DNA from: Rhodothermus sp.
GTDB lineage: Bacteria > Bacteroidota > Rhodothermia > Rhodothermales > Rhodothermaceae
Direction of reading: 5' to 3'
Length of the DNA stretch: 46,539 nt
Assembly (NCBI GenBank): GCA_030950375.1
Contig: JAUZRN010000050.1
Span: forward strand, 1-46,539
The position numbers and the translations under genes were made by a program. The notes under the pieces are model-generated. The model ran no database searches. It saw only the letters and a list, made by a program, of their open reading frames with translations, and was not told the DNA's origin. Positions within the stretch are counted from its first letter, which is position 1. Each line of letters opens with the position of its first letter. Shown here piece by piece: positions 1 to 7,250 of this stretch.

Positions 1-100
1 ACTCACTTTAACAGCACTATGCCTTCGTCGTGCTAAAAGTACAGCGGTTTTGATCCCTGCCAGTATCTGTTCGCCTGCCAAGCCATGCCTTCGGGAGACC

Positions 101-595
101 TCAGAGGCGGCCCAACCGTATCACCAGACCTATGTTAGGCAGCCAATCCACCCGAAGCACGCGTCGTCGGGAGAATCCGCGTTCCCCTATGCCTGCTACC
201 CGTTCCTCCCACCGAGGAGCAGCTATGCCCCCCCCTTCTATAGCCAGCCATCGTCCCGGAAGCCATAGCCGAACCCCCGGCTCCAGTCCCCAGACAATCA
301 CGCTACCCCCAAGAAGTGGATTGGCCATCCCTAGCAAATGCATCCGCCCAAAGACGTCAAGAGGACTCCCGGTATGAGTCACAATCCCAGCAAATCCATC
401 GATCACCAGCAGCAAGTAACCGGCCCCAAGTGTTCCATGCACACCCGGGCTGAGCTCCGCTTCGGCCACCACGCCTAATCCACCGATTATTTTTCCCTGT
501 CCGCCCCACCAGGGCGCCTCCTGTCCATAACTCACCCACGCTGTTTTTCCCACCAATAGGCCCAGTACGACGAGCAGCGTCCTTTTTCCAGGCAT
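101..595 (-). CDS. Small exported protein, possible outer-membrane protein, function unknown
   Basis: A 164-residue protein that I do not recognise. The N-terminus has a basic start followed by a hydrophobic stretch (about residues 5-22) and then the polar sequence YGQEAPWW, which fits a Sec signal peptide cleaved near residue 24. The rest is rich in Gly, Leu, Val and Trp with alternating hydrophobic and polar residues, and it ends in a basic, hydrophobic segment. This is compatible with a small outer-membrane beta barrel, but I see no family motif. It is divergent from the radical SAM gene, with an 88-bp gap between the two starts. The ATG at 595 is the only start that keeps the signal peptide. 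Coding status rests on the signal peptide and the lack of a better frame, so confidence is moderate. Confidence 0.55.
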   Translation of the reverse strand: MPGKRTLLVVLGLLVGKTAWVSYGQEAPWWGGQGKIIGGLGVVAEAELSPGVHGTLGAGYLLLVIDGFAGIVTHTGSPLDVFGRMHLLGMANPLLGGSVIVWGLEPGVRLWLPGRWLAIEGGGIAAPRWEERVAGIGERGFSRRRVLRVDWLPNIGLVIRLGRL

Positions 596-642
596 TGCTC
601 CGACCCGCTCTCAGCCTGGCTGGAACCTTTACTCCGAGAAAA

Positions 643-670
643 TAAAATTACAAAAATCAGGCCCGATCAA
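643..670 (-). promoter_or_regulatory. Possible promoter of the small exported protein gene
   Basis: On the minus strand TTG (670-668) is followed after 17 nt by TAATTTTA (650-643), one base off the Bacteroidota -7 motif TAnnTTTG. The spacing is shorter than the usual 19-20 nt, so this is a weak call. The ATG lies about 48 nt downstream. Confidence 0.3.
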
Positions 671-683
671 TCCCTTATTTCTG

Positions 684-1772
684 ATGCGCATTTACACCGA
701 GACAAAATACTGGCAGCCGCTGAAAGATGGGCGTGTCCAGTGCGATCTGTGCCCGCGGCACTGCAAGCTGCATGAAGGCCAGCGCGGCTTTTGTTTTGTT
801 CGGATGAACCAGGACGGACAGATTGTGCTCACCACCTATGGCCGTTCCAGCGGCTTTTGCATCGATCCCATAGAGAAAAAACCCCTGAATCACTTTCTAC
901 CGGGTACGGCGGTCCTTTCGTTTGGAACCGCCGGCTGCAACCTGGGCTGCCGGTTCTGCCAGAACTGGGACATTAGCAAATCACGCGAAATGGATACGCT
1001 GGCCGATGAGGCCGCGCCCGAAACGATCGCACGTGCGGCCAAAGCGCTGGGCTGCCAGAGCGTCGCCTTCACCTACAACGACCCGGTCATCTTTCACGAG
1101 TATGCCATTGAGGTAGCCCGGGCCTGCCACGCACACGGTCTTCGAACGGTAGCTGTCACGGCCGGCTACGTCTGCCCTGAGCCTCGGGCCGAATTCTACG
1201 TCCACATGGATGCGGCCAATGTCGATCTGAAGGCCTTTTCCGAAAGCTTCTATCGGAAGATCTGCGCCGGTGCTCTGGCGCCCGTACTCGACACGCTCCG
1301 CTACATTTATCATGAAACGAACACCTGGTTGGAGATCACCACGTTGCTCATTCCCGGAGAAAACGACAGCAACGCCGAGTTGCACGCGCTCACCGAATGG
1401 ATCGTCACCCAACTGGGCCCGGACGTTCCCCTGCACTTCACGGCGTTCCATCCGGACTGGAAAATGCGGGACCGACCGCCCACGCCACCTGCAACGCTGC
1501 GCCGTGCTCGTGCCATTGCTCTGAAAAACGGCCTTCGGTATGTGTACGTCGGTAACATCCTGGATCCGGAAGGCCAGAGTACCTATTGTCATGTCTGTGG
1601 TGCGCTGTTGATCGGTCGCACCGGCTACCGGATTACCGCCTGGCACCTTGATGCGCGGGGTCGCTGTCCGGATTGCGGGACTCCTTGCGCCGGCGTCTTC
1701 GAAGCGCAACCTGGACACTGGGGGCCCCGCCGCCAGCCTGTGTGGCTGAAGGCCTTTGCGTCCACGCAATAA
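684..1772 (+). CDS. amrS: Radical SAM enzyme, AmmeMemoRadiSam (AmrS-like) family
   Basis: A 362-residue radical SAM protein related to pyruvate formate-lyase activating enzymes. The cluster motif is GCNLGCRFCQNW, with Cys85, Cys89 and Cys92 in the CxxxCxxC spacing that binds the SAM-ligated 4Fe-4S cluster. An N-terminal CxxCxxxC group (Cys20, 23, 27) plus Cys37 is typical of this family. The C-terminus carries two CxxC-like pairs (near residues 298-301 and 330-336) that look like a zinc ribbon. In the AmmeMemoRadiSam system this enzyme is associated with AMMECR1 and Memo-type proteins; neither is encoded here, so the substrate stays unknown. The ATG at 684 precedes the first Cys group at the expected distance. 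No Shine-Dalgarno is evident. It converges with the ribonucleotide reductase gene, and a shared hairpin lies between them. Confidence 0.88.
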   Translation: MRIYTETKYWQPLKDGRVQCDLCPRHCKLHEGQRGFCFVRMNQDGQIVLTTYGRSSGFCIDPIEKKPLNHFLPGTAVLSFGTAGCNLGCRFCQNWDISKSREMDTLADEAAPETIARAAKALGCQSVAFTYNDPVIFHEYAIEVARACHAHGLRTVAVTAGYVCPEPRAEFYVHMDAANVDLKAFSESFYRKICAGALAPVLDTLRYIYHETNTWLEITTLLIPGENDSNAELHALTEWIVTQLGPDVPLHFTAFHPDWKMRDRPPTPPATLRRARAIALKNGLRYVYVGNILDPEGQSTYCHVCGALLIGRTGYRITAWHLDARGRCPDCGTPCAGVFEAQPGHWGPRRQPVWLKAFASTQ

Positions 1773-1810
1773 AAAGAGCGCCCGGTCCGAACATCGGAGC
1801 CGGGCGCTCT
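1770..1810 (-). terminator. Rho-independent terminator of the ribonucleotide reductase gene
   Basis: AGAGCGCCCGG (1775-1785) pairs perfectly with CCGGGCGCTCT (1800-1810), an 11-bp stem with a 14-nt loop. Read on the minus strand the stem is followed by a T tract (TTTTTATTG), so it terminates the ribonucleotide reductase transcript. It begins only 2 bp after the radical SAM stop codon but has no T run in the plus direction, so it may only partly terminate that gene. Confidence 0.85.
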
Positions 1811-1833
1811 GTCCCGCGCAAGCAAACCGCCGA

Positions 1834-4800
1834 TCAACCGCAGCCACTCGAGCTACCGCAGTTCGGACAGACGTAGCAGGCACCCGAGCGCACCGTGATC
1901 GATCCACAGTTCGAGCATGCTGGCGCATCTTCCTGGTTCGGGAAAGAGGTGGCCGCTATCGAGGTAGCCTCCGAGGCAGGCGTCTTGCTTTTTTGCTGCG
2001 TCTGCAGGAAGGTTTCGATCGTCTGGCCCACCAGCGGCGTTACTTTACCGGTCGGTTGCACGTCGAACCCCAGCTCCAGTTGCTGCTCGTCGCGTGCCGG
2101 TCCCTTCTGCTTCACTTCGGCTTCCACGCCACCCCGCGGACTTTCCGATTGCTCCTCCTGGGGTCGTCCCAGGAATTTGAGTGACAGGTAACGGAAGATA
2201 TAGTCCATGATGGACTTGGCAATCGGAATCTGGGGATTGTTTGTAAAGCCGGCCGGTTCGAAGCGCATGTGGCTGAACTTGTTACACAGATCTTCCAACG
2301 GCACGCCGTACTGGAGCGCGATCGAAATGGCCGTCGCAAAGGCATCCATCAACCCCGAAATGGTCGATCCCTGCTTGGCCATGGTGATAAAGATCTCGCC
2401 CGGCATGCCGGTATCCGGGTAGAGGCCGATGTGCAGATACCCCTCGTGGCCAGCCACCGAGAACTTGTGCGTGATTGACGGCCGTTCGTCGGGCAGTCGC
2501 TTACGCACCGGCTTGTACACAACCTTTTCGACCACCTTTTCGATCACCTGGGGCTCGCCGGTCGCCATGCCATCGCCACTCGAATCAGCCTTCCGGTCTT
2601 CCTTGCGCGTCGAAAGCGGCTGGCTCCGCTTGGAGTTTTCCCGGTAGATGGCCAGCGCCTTCAGTCCCAGTTTCCAGCCCTGCAGGTAAGCATCCATGAT
2701 CTCCTCGACCGTCACATGCTCGGGCATGTTGACCGTCTTAGAGATCGCCCCACTGATGAAGGGCTGGCAGGCCGCCATCATCTTGATATGGCCCATGTAG
2801 TGAATGAACCGCTGTCCCTTGTAGGGCTTAAAGGCACAGTCGAACACCGGCAGATGCGCTTCCTTCAGATGCGGGGCCCCTTCAATCGTGTCATTTTCTT
2901 CAATGTAGGCGAGGATCTCTTTAATCTGTTCTTCGCTATAGCCCAGGCGGCGCAGGGCAATGGGCACCGTGTGGTTGACGATCTTAAACATGCCATCGCC
3001 CTTGCCTGCCAGCAGCTTGTACTTCACCAGCGCAATGTCCGGCTCAATGCCCGTAGTATCGCAATCCATCATAAAGCTGATGGTCCCCGTGGGCGCGAGT
3101 ACCGTCGCCTGCGCGTTGCGGTAGCCGTAGCGTTCACCCAGCGTGACCATGCGCGCCATGCTCTCACGGGCAGCCTCCTTCAGGTAGGCCGGGCAGCTCG
3201 GATGAATATCCTCGACGGCCGCCTGGTGCAGGCGCATCACTTCCAGCATGGGCTCCCGGTTTTTCTCGAAGCCCGGGAACGGCCCGATACGCTCAATGGC
3301 CGCGATCTCTGCGCTCCGGGCATAGGCCTCTGCATGCATGATGGCCGTAATGGCACCGGCTACCGCCCGCCCCTCATCGCTGTCGTAAGGCAGACCCATC
3401 GCCATCAGCATTGCCCCCAGGTTGGCGAAGCCCAGCCCCAGCGGCCGGTAGTCGTGGCTGTTTTGCGCGATCTTTTCCGAGGGATAGCCGGCATTGTCGA
3501 CCAGGATTTCCATGGCCGTGATGAAAATCCGGACGGCCGCCCGGAAGCGCTCGACGTCAAACGACCCATCCTCCCGCTGGAACTTGCGCAGGTTCAGCGA
3601 GGCCAGGTTGCACGCCGAGTTGTCGAGAAACATGTACTCGGAGCAGTTGTGGACGGCGATCCCGTTCGCCACGAAGTGATCCGTAACCGGCTCCGTCAGA
3701 TCGTAGACTGGTTCTTCGCCCAGAAGCTCAAGCGAGACAACCTGATCAACCAGCGTATCTTCGTAGGCCGAGACCGTAGCGTTCAGCGCGCGCAATGCTG
3801 CTGCCTTTGGACTCTCCGGAAGGAACCCGATTTCGCGCTCAAAGCGCACCCGACTCGACCGACTGATACGCAGACTATACATGGGCTGCACGCGATACTC
3901 CTGCACCCCCCCTTTACCGTCCGGCAGCAGCGCGCGATCGGCCAACCGCCGATTTTCATACAATTTGCTCTTGATGCCAAACCCCAGCAGCAACAGCTGA
4001 ACCTGCTTCAGTAATTCCTGAGAACTCGAATCCAGACTGATGTACTGGCTCTTTCTGCCGTAGTTGGCTACCGTACCATCAGCGGTGAACAGGCCGCGCA
4101 GCAGCGCAGCAACACTCTGTCGATCCAGCTGGAAAACCTCGTCAGTGAACCGTTTAGCCGCGGCCCCTTTGTCCAGTACAGCAAACTGCTTCAACACTGC
4201 CTGCACTGTCCGGGCACCGGTAGCAACGGCGACACTGGTAGGCCGCTCGGCGACCTGCACGCCTTTACGATGCGTCTGCCGGTCAAACTGATTGACCATC
4301 CGGGCCATTTTTTCGGCCACAGCCCTTTCCCGTCGATCCAGCGTCAGGATGGCCACTTCATGCGAAAGGCATCCGTCCCCCACCATCAGCCCGATATATT
4401 CGGCCACCTCCGGATCCAGATGCTTCCGGCCAAACCGCGGTGGCACTAGGCGCACGACGTCGTCACGGGTTAACTCAGCGGCCGGCACGTCGCCCCGGTT
4501 CTCTGTCCACACCCGATGATCGGCCGTCAGCTTCACCTCGTAGCCACACCGGGTGCGCAGCCGGTAGACCGGCTTGATACCCGTTTCGATCACCCGGGTG
4601 GTGCGGTGCAGGCGGCCGTCCAGCCCCACCACGCGTGGCGTTTCCCCTACCAGACTGTCGATGCGGCGTAGCCCGTCCTCGGTAGCCACCAGCGTATCGC
4701 CTGTCACACACGGATTACTCGAGTTGATCGGGCCGCTGCGCTTGCAGGTGTGCCACTTTTGAATGGTATCCTCGTATTGCAGCCCCGGGTCGCCACAGAT

Positions 4801-5898
4801 CCACGTGCCTTCGGCCACCTTGTAAAGCAGCTCGTAGGCATCGATTTCATCGATCACCTCCCCGGTCGTTACGGCCCGAAGCGGGTATTTCTTGCGGGCC
4901 AGCACAGCTTCCATGAAGTCGTCCGTGACGCGCACGGACTGATTCACGTTCTGAAAGGCGACCGAATTATAGGCCTCCCCGTTGAAGGATCCGTCGTAGC
5001 CCTGCTCAATCAGCGCCCAGGCTTTCTTTTCCTCTTTGGCCTTGGCCGTCACAAACTCCATGACGTCGGGGTGCCAGACCTTCAGCGTCTGCATGATGGC
5101 AGCCCGGCGCGTCTTGCCCCCGGACTTGATCGTGGCGCCCGTCGCATCCTGCACCCGCATGAAGGAGACCGGTCCCGAAGGCCGCCCACCACCGGAAAGT
5201 TTCTCCTTCGTGGAGCGCAGTTTGGACCAGTCGGCGCCCACGCCCGAGCCAAACTTGAACAGGCGGGCGCTCTCGGCCATGAGCTGCCAGATGTCGTCGA
5301 TCGAATCCTCTACGGAAATGATAAAACAGGCCGAGGCCTGCGGCCGCTCGTACGGATCGACGGGCACCACCCGCTGCTTTTCAAAATCCCAGCCGTAAAT
5401 GGTCTTGCCCCCCGTATCGCGCACCCCGTACTGATGATACAGCCCCACATTGAACCAGACCGGCGAATTGAAGGCCCCGTACTGGTGCAGGCAAAGCCAG
5501 GTCAGCTCATCGTAGAAGCGTTCGGCATCTTCGGGCGTTGCGAAATACCCCTGCGCCTTGCCCCAGTCGGTGATAGTGCGGGTCACCCGGTGAATGAGTT
5601 GCTTCAGGCTATACTCGCGCTTGCCCTGCCGGGGATCCCCATTGCCAGCTGCCAGATCGCCATAGAAGTACTTGGACGCAACCACGTTCGTGGCAAGCTG
5701 GCTCCACGTGGAGGGGAACTCCACGTCTTTCTGTTCAAAAACCGCTTCGCCTTTGCTGTTGTAAATGGCAGCCGTCCGGCGTTCCCAGGTGACCGTGTCA
5801 AACGGATGCACGCCTTCCTGCGAAAACACACGCGTGATGCGTAGACCACGACGGAGCACCTGTGCGTCTGCCGATGACTTGCGGGAGGACTTTGCCAT
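1834..5898 (-). CDS. nrdJ: Adenosylcobalamin-dependent (class II) ribonucleotide reductase with intein
   Basis: A 1354-residue precursor. It reduces ribonucleotides to deoxyribonucleotides with adenosylcobalamin as radical source, supplying dNTPs for replication. After removal of a 355-residue intein (residues 397-751) the mature protein is about 999 residues, normal for long class II enzymes. The exteins join as SSNP/CSEYMFLDN, giving the active-site NxCxE pattern in which Cys752 corresponds to the thiyl-radical cysteine and Glu754 to the catalytic acid. The motif ATVLAPTGTISFMMDCD and a C-terminal Cys-rich tail (CSNCG, CPNCG, ending SGCG) match the family; the tail carries the redox and zinc cysteines. 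The ATG at 5898 starts a Ser/Lys-rich leader before conserved sequence. I see no cobalamin riboswitch upstream. A strong terminator lies downstream, so the gene is monocistronic. Confidence 0.95.
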   Translation of the reverse strand: MAKSSRKSSADAQVLRRGLRITRVFSQEGVHPFDTVTWERRTAAIYNSKGEAVFEQKDVEFPSTWSQLATNVVASKYFYGDLAAGNGDPRQGKREYSLKQLIHRVTRTITDWGKAQGYFATPEDAERFYDELTWLCLHQYGAFNSPVWFNVGLYHQYGVRDTGGKTIYGWDFEKQRVVPVDPYERPQASACFIISVEDSIDDIWQLMAESARLFKFGSGVGADWSKLRSTKEKLSGGGRPSGPVSFMRVQDATGATIKSGGKTRRAAIMQTLKVWHPDVMEFVTAKAKEEKKAWALIEQGYDGSFNGEAYNSVAFQNVNQSVRVTDDFMEAVLARKKYPLRAVTTGEVIDEIDAYELLYKVAEGTWICGDPGLQYEDTIQKWHTCKRSGPINSSNPCVTGDTLVATEDGLRRIDSLVGETPRVVGLDGRLHRTTRVIETGIKPVYRLRTRCGYEVKLTADHRVWTENRGDVPAAELTRDDVVRLVPPRFGRKHLDPEVAEYIGLMVGDGCLSHEVAILTLDRRERAVAEKMARMVNQFDRQTHRKGVQVAERPTSVAVATGARTVQAVLKQFAVLDKGAAAKRFTDEVFQLDRQSVAALLRGLFTADGTVANYGRKSQYISLDSSSQELLKQVQLLLLGFGIKSKLYENRRLADRALLPDGKGGVQEYRVQPMYSLRISRSSRVRFEREIGFLPESPKAAALRALNATVSAYEDTLVDQVVSLELLGEEPVYDLTEPVTDHFVANGIAVHNCSEYMFLDNSACNLASLNLRKFQREDGSFDVERFRAAVRIFITAMEILVDNAGYPSEKIAQNSHDYRPLGLGFANLGAMLMAMGLPYDSDEGRAVAGAITAIMHAEAYARSAEIAAIERIGPFPGFEKNREPMLEVMRLHQAAVEDIHPSCPAYLKEAARESMARMVTLGERYGYRNAQATVLAPTGTISFMMDCDTTGIEPDIALVKYKLLAGKGDGMFKIVNHTVPIALRRLGYSEEQIKEILAYIEENDTIEGAPHLKEAHLPVFDCAFKPYKGQRFIHYMGHIKMMAACQPFISGAISKTVNMPEHVTVEEIMDAYLQGWKLGLKALAIYRENSKRSQPLSTRKEDRKADSSGDGMATGEPQVIEKVVEKVVYKPVRKRLPDERPSITHKFSVAGHEGYLHIGLYPDTGMPGEIFITMAKQGSTISGLMDAFATAISIALQYGVPLEDLCNKFSHMRFEPAGFTNNPQIPIAKSIMDYIFRYLSLKFLGRPQEEQSESPRGGVEAEVKQKGPARDEQQLELGFDVQPTGKVTPLVGQTIETFLQTQQKSKTPASEATSIAATSFPNQEDAPACSNCGSITVRSGACYVCPNCGSSSGCG
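3646..4710 (-). other. Intein with LAGLIDADG homing endonuclease inside nrdJ
   Basis: In-frame protein-splicing element, precursor residues 397-751. It begins with Cys397 in CVTGDTLVATEDG (block A). Block B has the TADH motif (LTADHRVWT). Two LAGLIDADG-like helices, YIGLMVGDG and LLRGLFTADG, mark a homing endonuclease. It ends FVANGIAVHN (blocks F/G, with penultimate His and terminal Asn) followed by Cys+1. All splicing residues are present, so it should be active. Insertion is immediately before the catalytic thiyl-radical cysteine, so that cysteine is also the +1 splicing nucleophile. Inteins are common in ribonucleotide reductases (established knowledge). Confidence 0.95.
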
Positions 5899-5996
5899 AG
5901 CGGTCTCTACAGTGGATATATCTAACGCTTGATGAAGAACACCGCACCTTTAGAGCAATAACAGCATATACCCTGCCACTCACCAGCACAGATGCG

Positions 5997-6013
5997 GTTC
6001 TTTAATAAAGAAC
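5997..6013. promoter_or_regulatory. Perfect 17-bp palindrome upstream of nrdJ
   Basis: GTTCTTTAATAAAGAAC is perfectly symmetric about its central base. It lies about 100 bp upstream of the nrdJ start codon, a typical operator position. I cannot assign a regulator; it does not look like a clear NrdR box. Confidence 0.5.
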
Positions 6014-6080
6014 GCCAAGGCCCGTTTTGCAAGGACGAGTTAATCACAACTTTTCCACATCAGCCCAAGCGACTGAGGAC

Positions 6081-6113
6081 ATAACAGCCATTAGATGATC
6101 TAATAGCCGTTAT
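6081..6113. promoter_or_regulatory. 33-bp near-perfect palindrome, operator-like
   Basis: The left arm ATAACAGCCATTAGAT (6081-6096) and right arm ATCTAATAGCCGTTAT (6098-6113) are inverted repeats around a single G at 6097, with only two mismatched pairs out of 16. The inner ATTAGAT/ATCTAAT and outer ATAAC/GTTAT arms match perfectly. This size and symmetry fit a dimeric or tetrameric repressor operator. It sits about 180 bp upstream of nrdJ. Confidence 0.5.
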
Positions 6114-6188
6114 GCACCAAAACCTTCTAAAGCTGTGAAGAAACAAGCGGAAAGGTTAGTAAAAGGAAAAGCTATGCCGCATAACGGC
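6106..6188. repeat. Long-range inverted repeat, possible structured RNA
   Basis: GCCGTTATGC (6106-6115) is the exact reverse complement of GCATAACGGC (6179-6188). Inside the 63-nt loop AACCTT (6121-6126) can pair with AAGGTT (6152-6157). The left arm overlaps the 6081-6113 palindrome, so alternative folds compete. Nothing else identifies an RNA gene. Confidence 0.35.
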
Positions 6189-6195
6189 AATCAAA

Positions 6196-6229
6196 TGAAA
6201 AAACCCTGACACCCACCCGCGTGTCAGGG
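6196..6229 (-). terminator. Rho-independent terminator of the acidic protein gene
   Basis: CCCTGACAC (6204-6212) pairs with GTGTCAGGG (6221-6229) with an 8-nt loop. On the minus strand it is followed by a run of six T (6203-6198). It lies 28 bp past the stop codon of the minus-strand acidic protein gene, which supports that strand as the coding one. Confidence 0.85.
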
Positions 6230-6256
6230 ACACCGCTGCGTATGACCGCAGGGCGC

Positions 6257-6508
6257 TCAAAACGCTTCCTCGTCGTCAAAATCGTCTTCAAAGTCAAAAT
6301 CTTCCTCGTCGAAATCTTCAAAGTCGTCAAAATCCTCCTCTTCAAAATCATCCTCAAAGTCGTCGAAGTCCTCCTCAAAATCTTCTTCCTCAAAGTCCTC
6401 AAAGTCTTCCTCGTCGAAATCTTCTTCTTCAAACTCATCAAAGTCCTCTTCGTACGCCCAGGGAGACTGCAACGGCAGCCGATCCGGCGCAAATGCAGCG
6501 CTACGCAT
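6257..6508 (-). CDS. Extremely acidic D/E/F low-complexity protein
   Basis: An 83-residue protein that I do not recognise. About 19 ordinary residues (MRSAAFAPDRLPLQSPWAY) are followed by a 64-residue tail made of 47 Asp/Glu, 16 Phe and one Ala. Phe recurs every 2 to 6 residues, mostly after Asp in an (E/D)nDF pattern. The tail should be intrinsically disordered, carry a charge near -47 and present regularly spaced aromatic stickers. I chose the ATG at 6508 because a promoter motif at 6598-6569 predicts transcription starting near 6561, downstream of the other in-frame ATG codons (6913, 6646, 6619), which would also run into the neighbouring gene. A terminator follows directly. Function unknown; DNA mimicry, cation binding or condensate formation are only guesses. 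There is no signal peptide, so it should be cytoplasmic. Confidence 0.65.
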   Translation of the reverse strand: MRSAAFAPDRLPLQSPWAYEEDFDEFEEEDFDEEDFEDFEEEDFEEDFDDFEDDFEEEDFDDFEDFDEEDFDFEDDFDDEEAF

Positions 6509-6568
6509 GGTCGGAAAAGACGATCGTTTTGGTGGAAAGTGTTTCGGCCGACGTATCCGGCCACTTTC

Positions 6569-6598
6569 CAAAAATACGCAACACCTGCATGAAAGCAA
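6569..6598 (-). promoter_or_regulatory. Bacteroidota-type promoter of the acidic protein gene
   Basis: On the minus strand TTG (6598-6596) is separated by 19 nt from TATTTTTG (6576-6569), an exact match to TAnnTTTG. Transcription should begin near 6561, leaving a leader of about 53 nt before the ATG at 6508. Confidence 0.6.
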
Positions 6599-6712
6599 GC
6601 CCTCTGGATGATCCGACATTATGAAAATTCGTACTGTCGCTTTCATTGAACCGAATCGGTCTGAGCGAGTACATGCTTCTTTGCAGTAGCCTATGAACAA
6701 ACAGGATGGACG

Positions 6713-7120
6713 ATGTACGACACGGACCGTAGTGCGTATCCGCACCCTGACGAATTCAAAGTGAAACGGCCGGAATACACGCAGTTGGAAGACGGATACT
6801 ATCGGGCTACCATAGAGATCGCACCCTTTAAAGTCATAGGAGAAAGTCGGACCAAGGCGGGTGCCCGGCGGGTGGCCCTGTACCGGGCCGCTTTGACCTA
6901 CCGTTCCTATCACCCGTCCTACCGGGTGGAGAATCCCTATCCGGACGAGTTTGTCGATCAGGAAGGCACACGCTGGCGCCGGCTTCCTCCCTCACAGCGT
7001 GAACTGGGCGATTATGCCTTTGTCGGACCCGATGGCGACGAAGATTACGCTACCATCGAACAGATGCTGATGTGGGATATCCGGCCGGTCTCTACCCTGA
7101 AAGTTGAAGAAGCCTCCTGA
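6713..7120 (+). CDS. Hypothetical protein, conserved-looking, function unknown
   Basis: A 135-residue protein with no family I recognise. It is rich in Tyr, Arg, Pro and acidic residues and has no signal peptide or membrane segment, so it is probably cytoplasmic. A central part (about residues 24-65: YYRATIEIAPFKVIGESRTKAGARRVALYRAAL, shown here only as its pattern of alternating strand then basic helix) could be a small alpha-beta fold. A second Tyr/Pro-rich segment follows, then an acidic stretch GPDGDEDY near residue 105. AGGA about 6 nt before the ATG at 6713 may be a weak ribosome binding site. It diverges from the acidic protein gene and is closed by a strong terminator, so it is transcribed alone. 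Confidence 0.65.
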   Translation: MYDTDRSAYPHPDEFKVKRPEYTQLEDGYYRATIEIAPFKVIGESRTKAGARRVALYRAALTYRSYHPSYRVENPYPDEFVDQEGTRWRRLPPSQRELGDYAFVGPDGDEDYATIEQMLMWDIRPVSTLKVEEAS

Positions 7121-7133
7121 ATCCTGACGTGCG

Positions 7134-7162
7134 GGGCGCTCCATGGCCGAGCGCCCTTTTTT
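7134..7162 (+). terminator. Rho-independent terminator
   Basis: GGGCGCTC (7134-7141) pairs perfectly with GAGCGCCC (7149-7156) around a 7-nt loop, followed by six T residues (7157-7162). It ends the hypothetical gene at 6713-7120. Confidence 0.92.
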
Positions 7163-7250
7163 ATGCAGCGCGGCCAGCATACGTATGATCACGTAAATCT
7201 TTTTTTACTTAACTTCAATCATTCCCTCTGGATACCTTCTGGAAACCGCA

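Larger units (their letters stand above)
5899..6195. other. Non-coding, AT-richer region upstream of nrdJ with nested dyads
   Basis: No plausible gene lies between the nrdJ start and the terminator of the acidic protein gene. The stretch is visibly more A/T-rich than its surroundings. It contains at least three inverted repeats, listed separately (5997-6013, 6081-6113 and 6106-6188). It must hold the nrdJ promoter, but no convincing -7/-33 pair could be picked. It may also hold a small RNA gene. Confidence 0.5.

Noticed and set aside
2716-4014. Plus-strand frame of 432 residues within nrdJ
   Set aside because: Antisense to conserved reductase and intein sequence, no domain and no start signal.
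5899-6256. Cobalamin riboswitch upstream of the B12-dependent nrdJ
   Set aside because: I looked for a B12 box on the minus strand; the only GCCACT-like string is on the opposite strand and no matching long aptamer pattern is seen.
6221-6592. Plus-strand frame of 123 residues rich in Lys, Val, Ile, Leu and Phe opposite the acidic gene
   Set aside because: It is the antisense reading of the D/E/F repeat. Promoter and terminator signals both fit the minus strand, and it lacks any recognisable domain.
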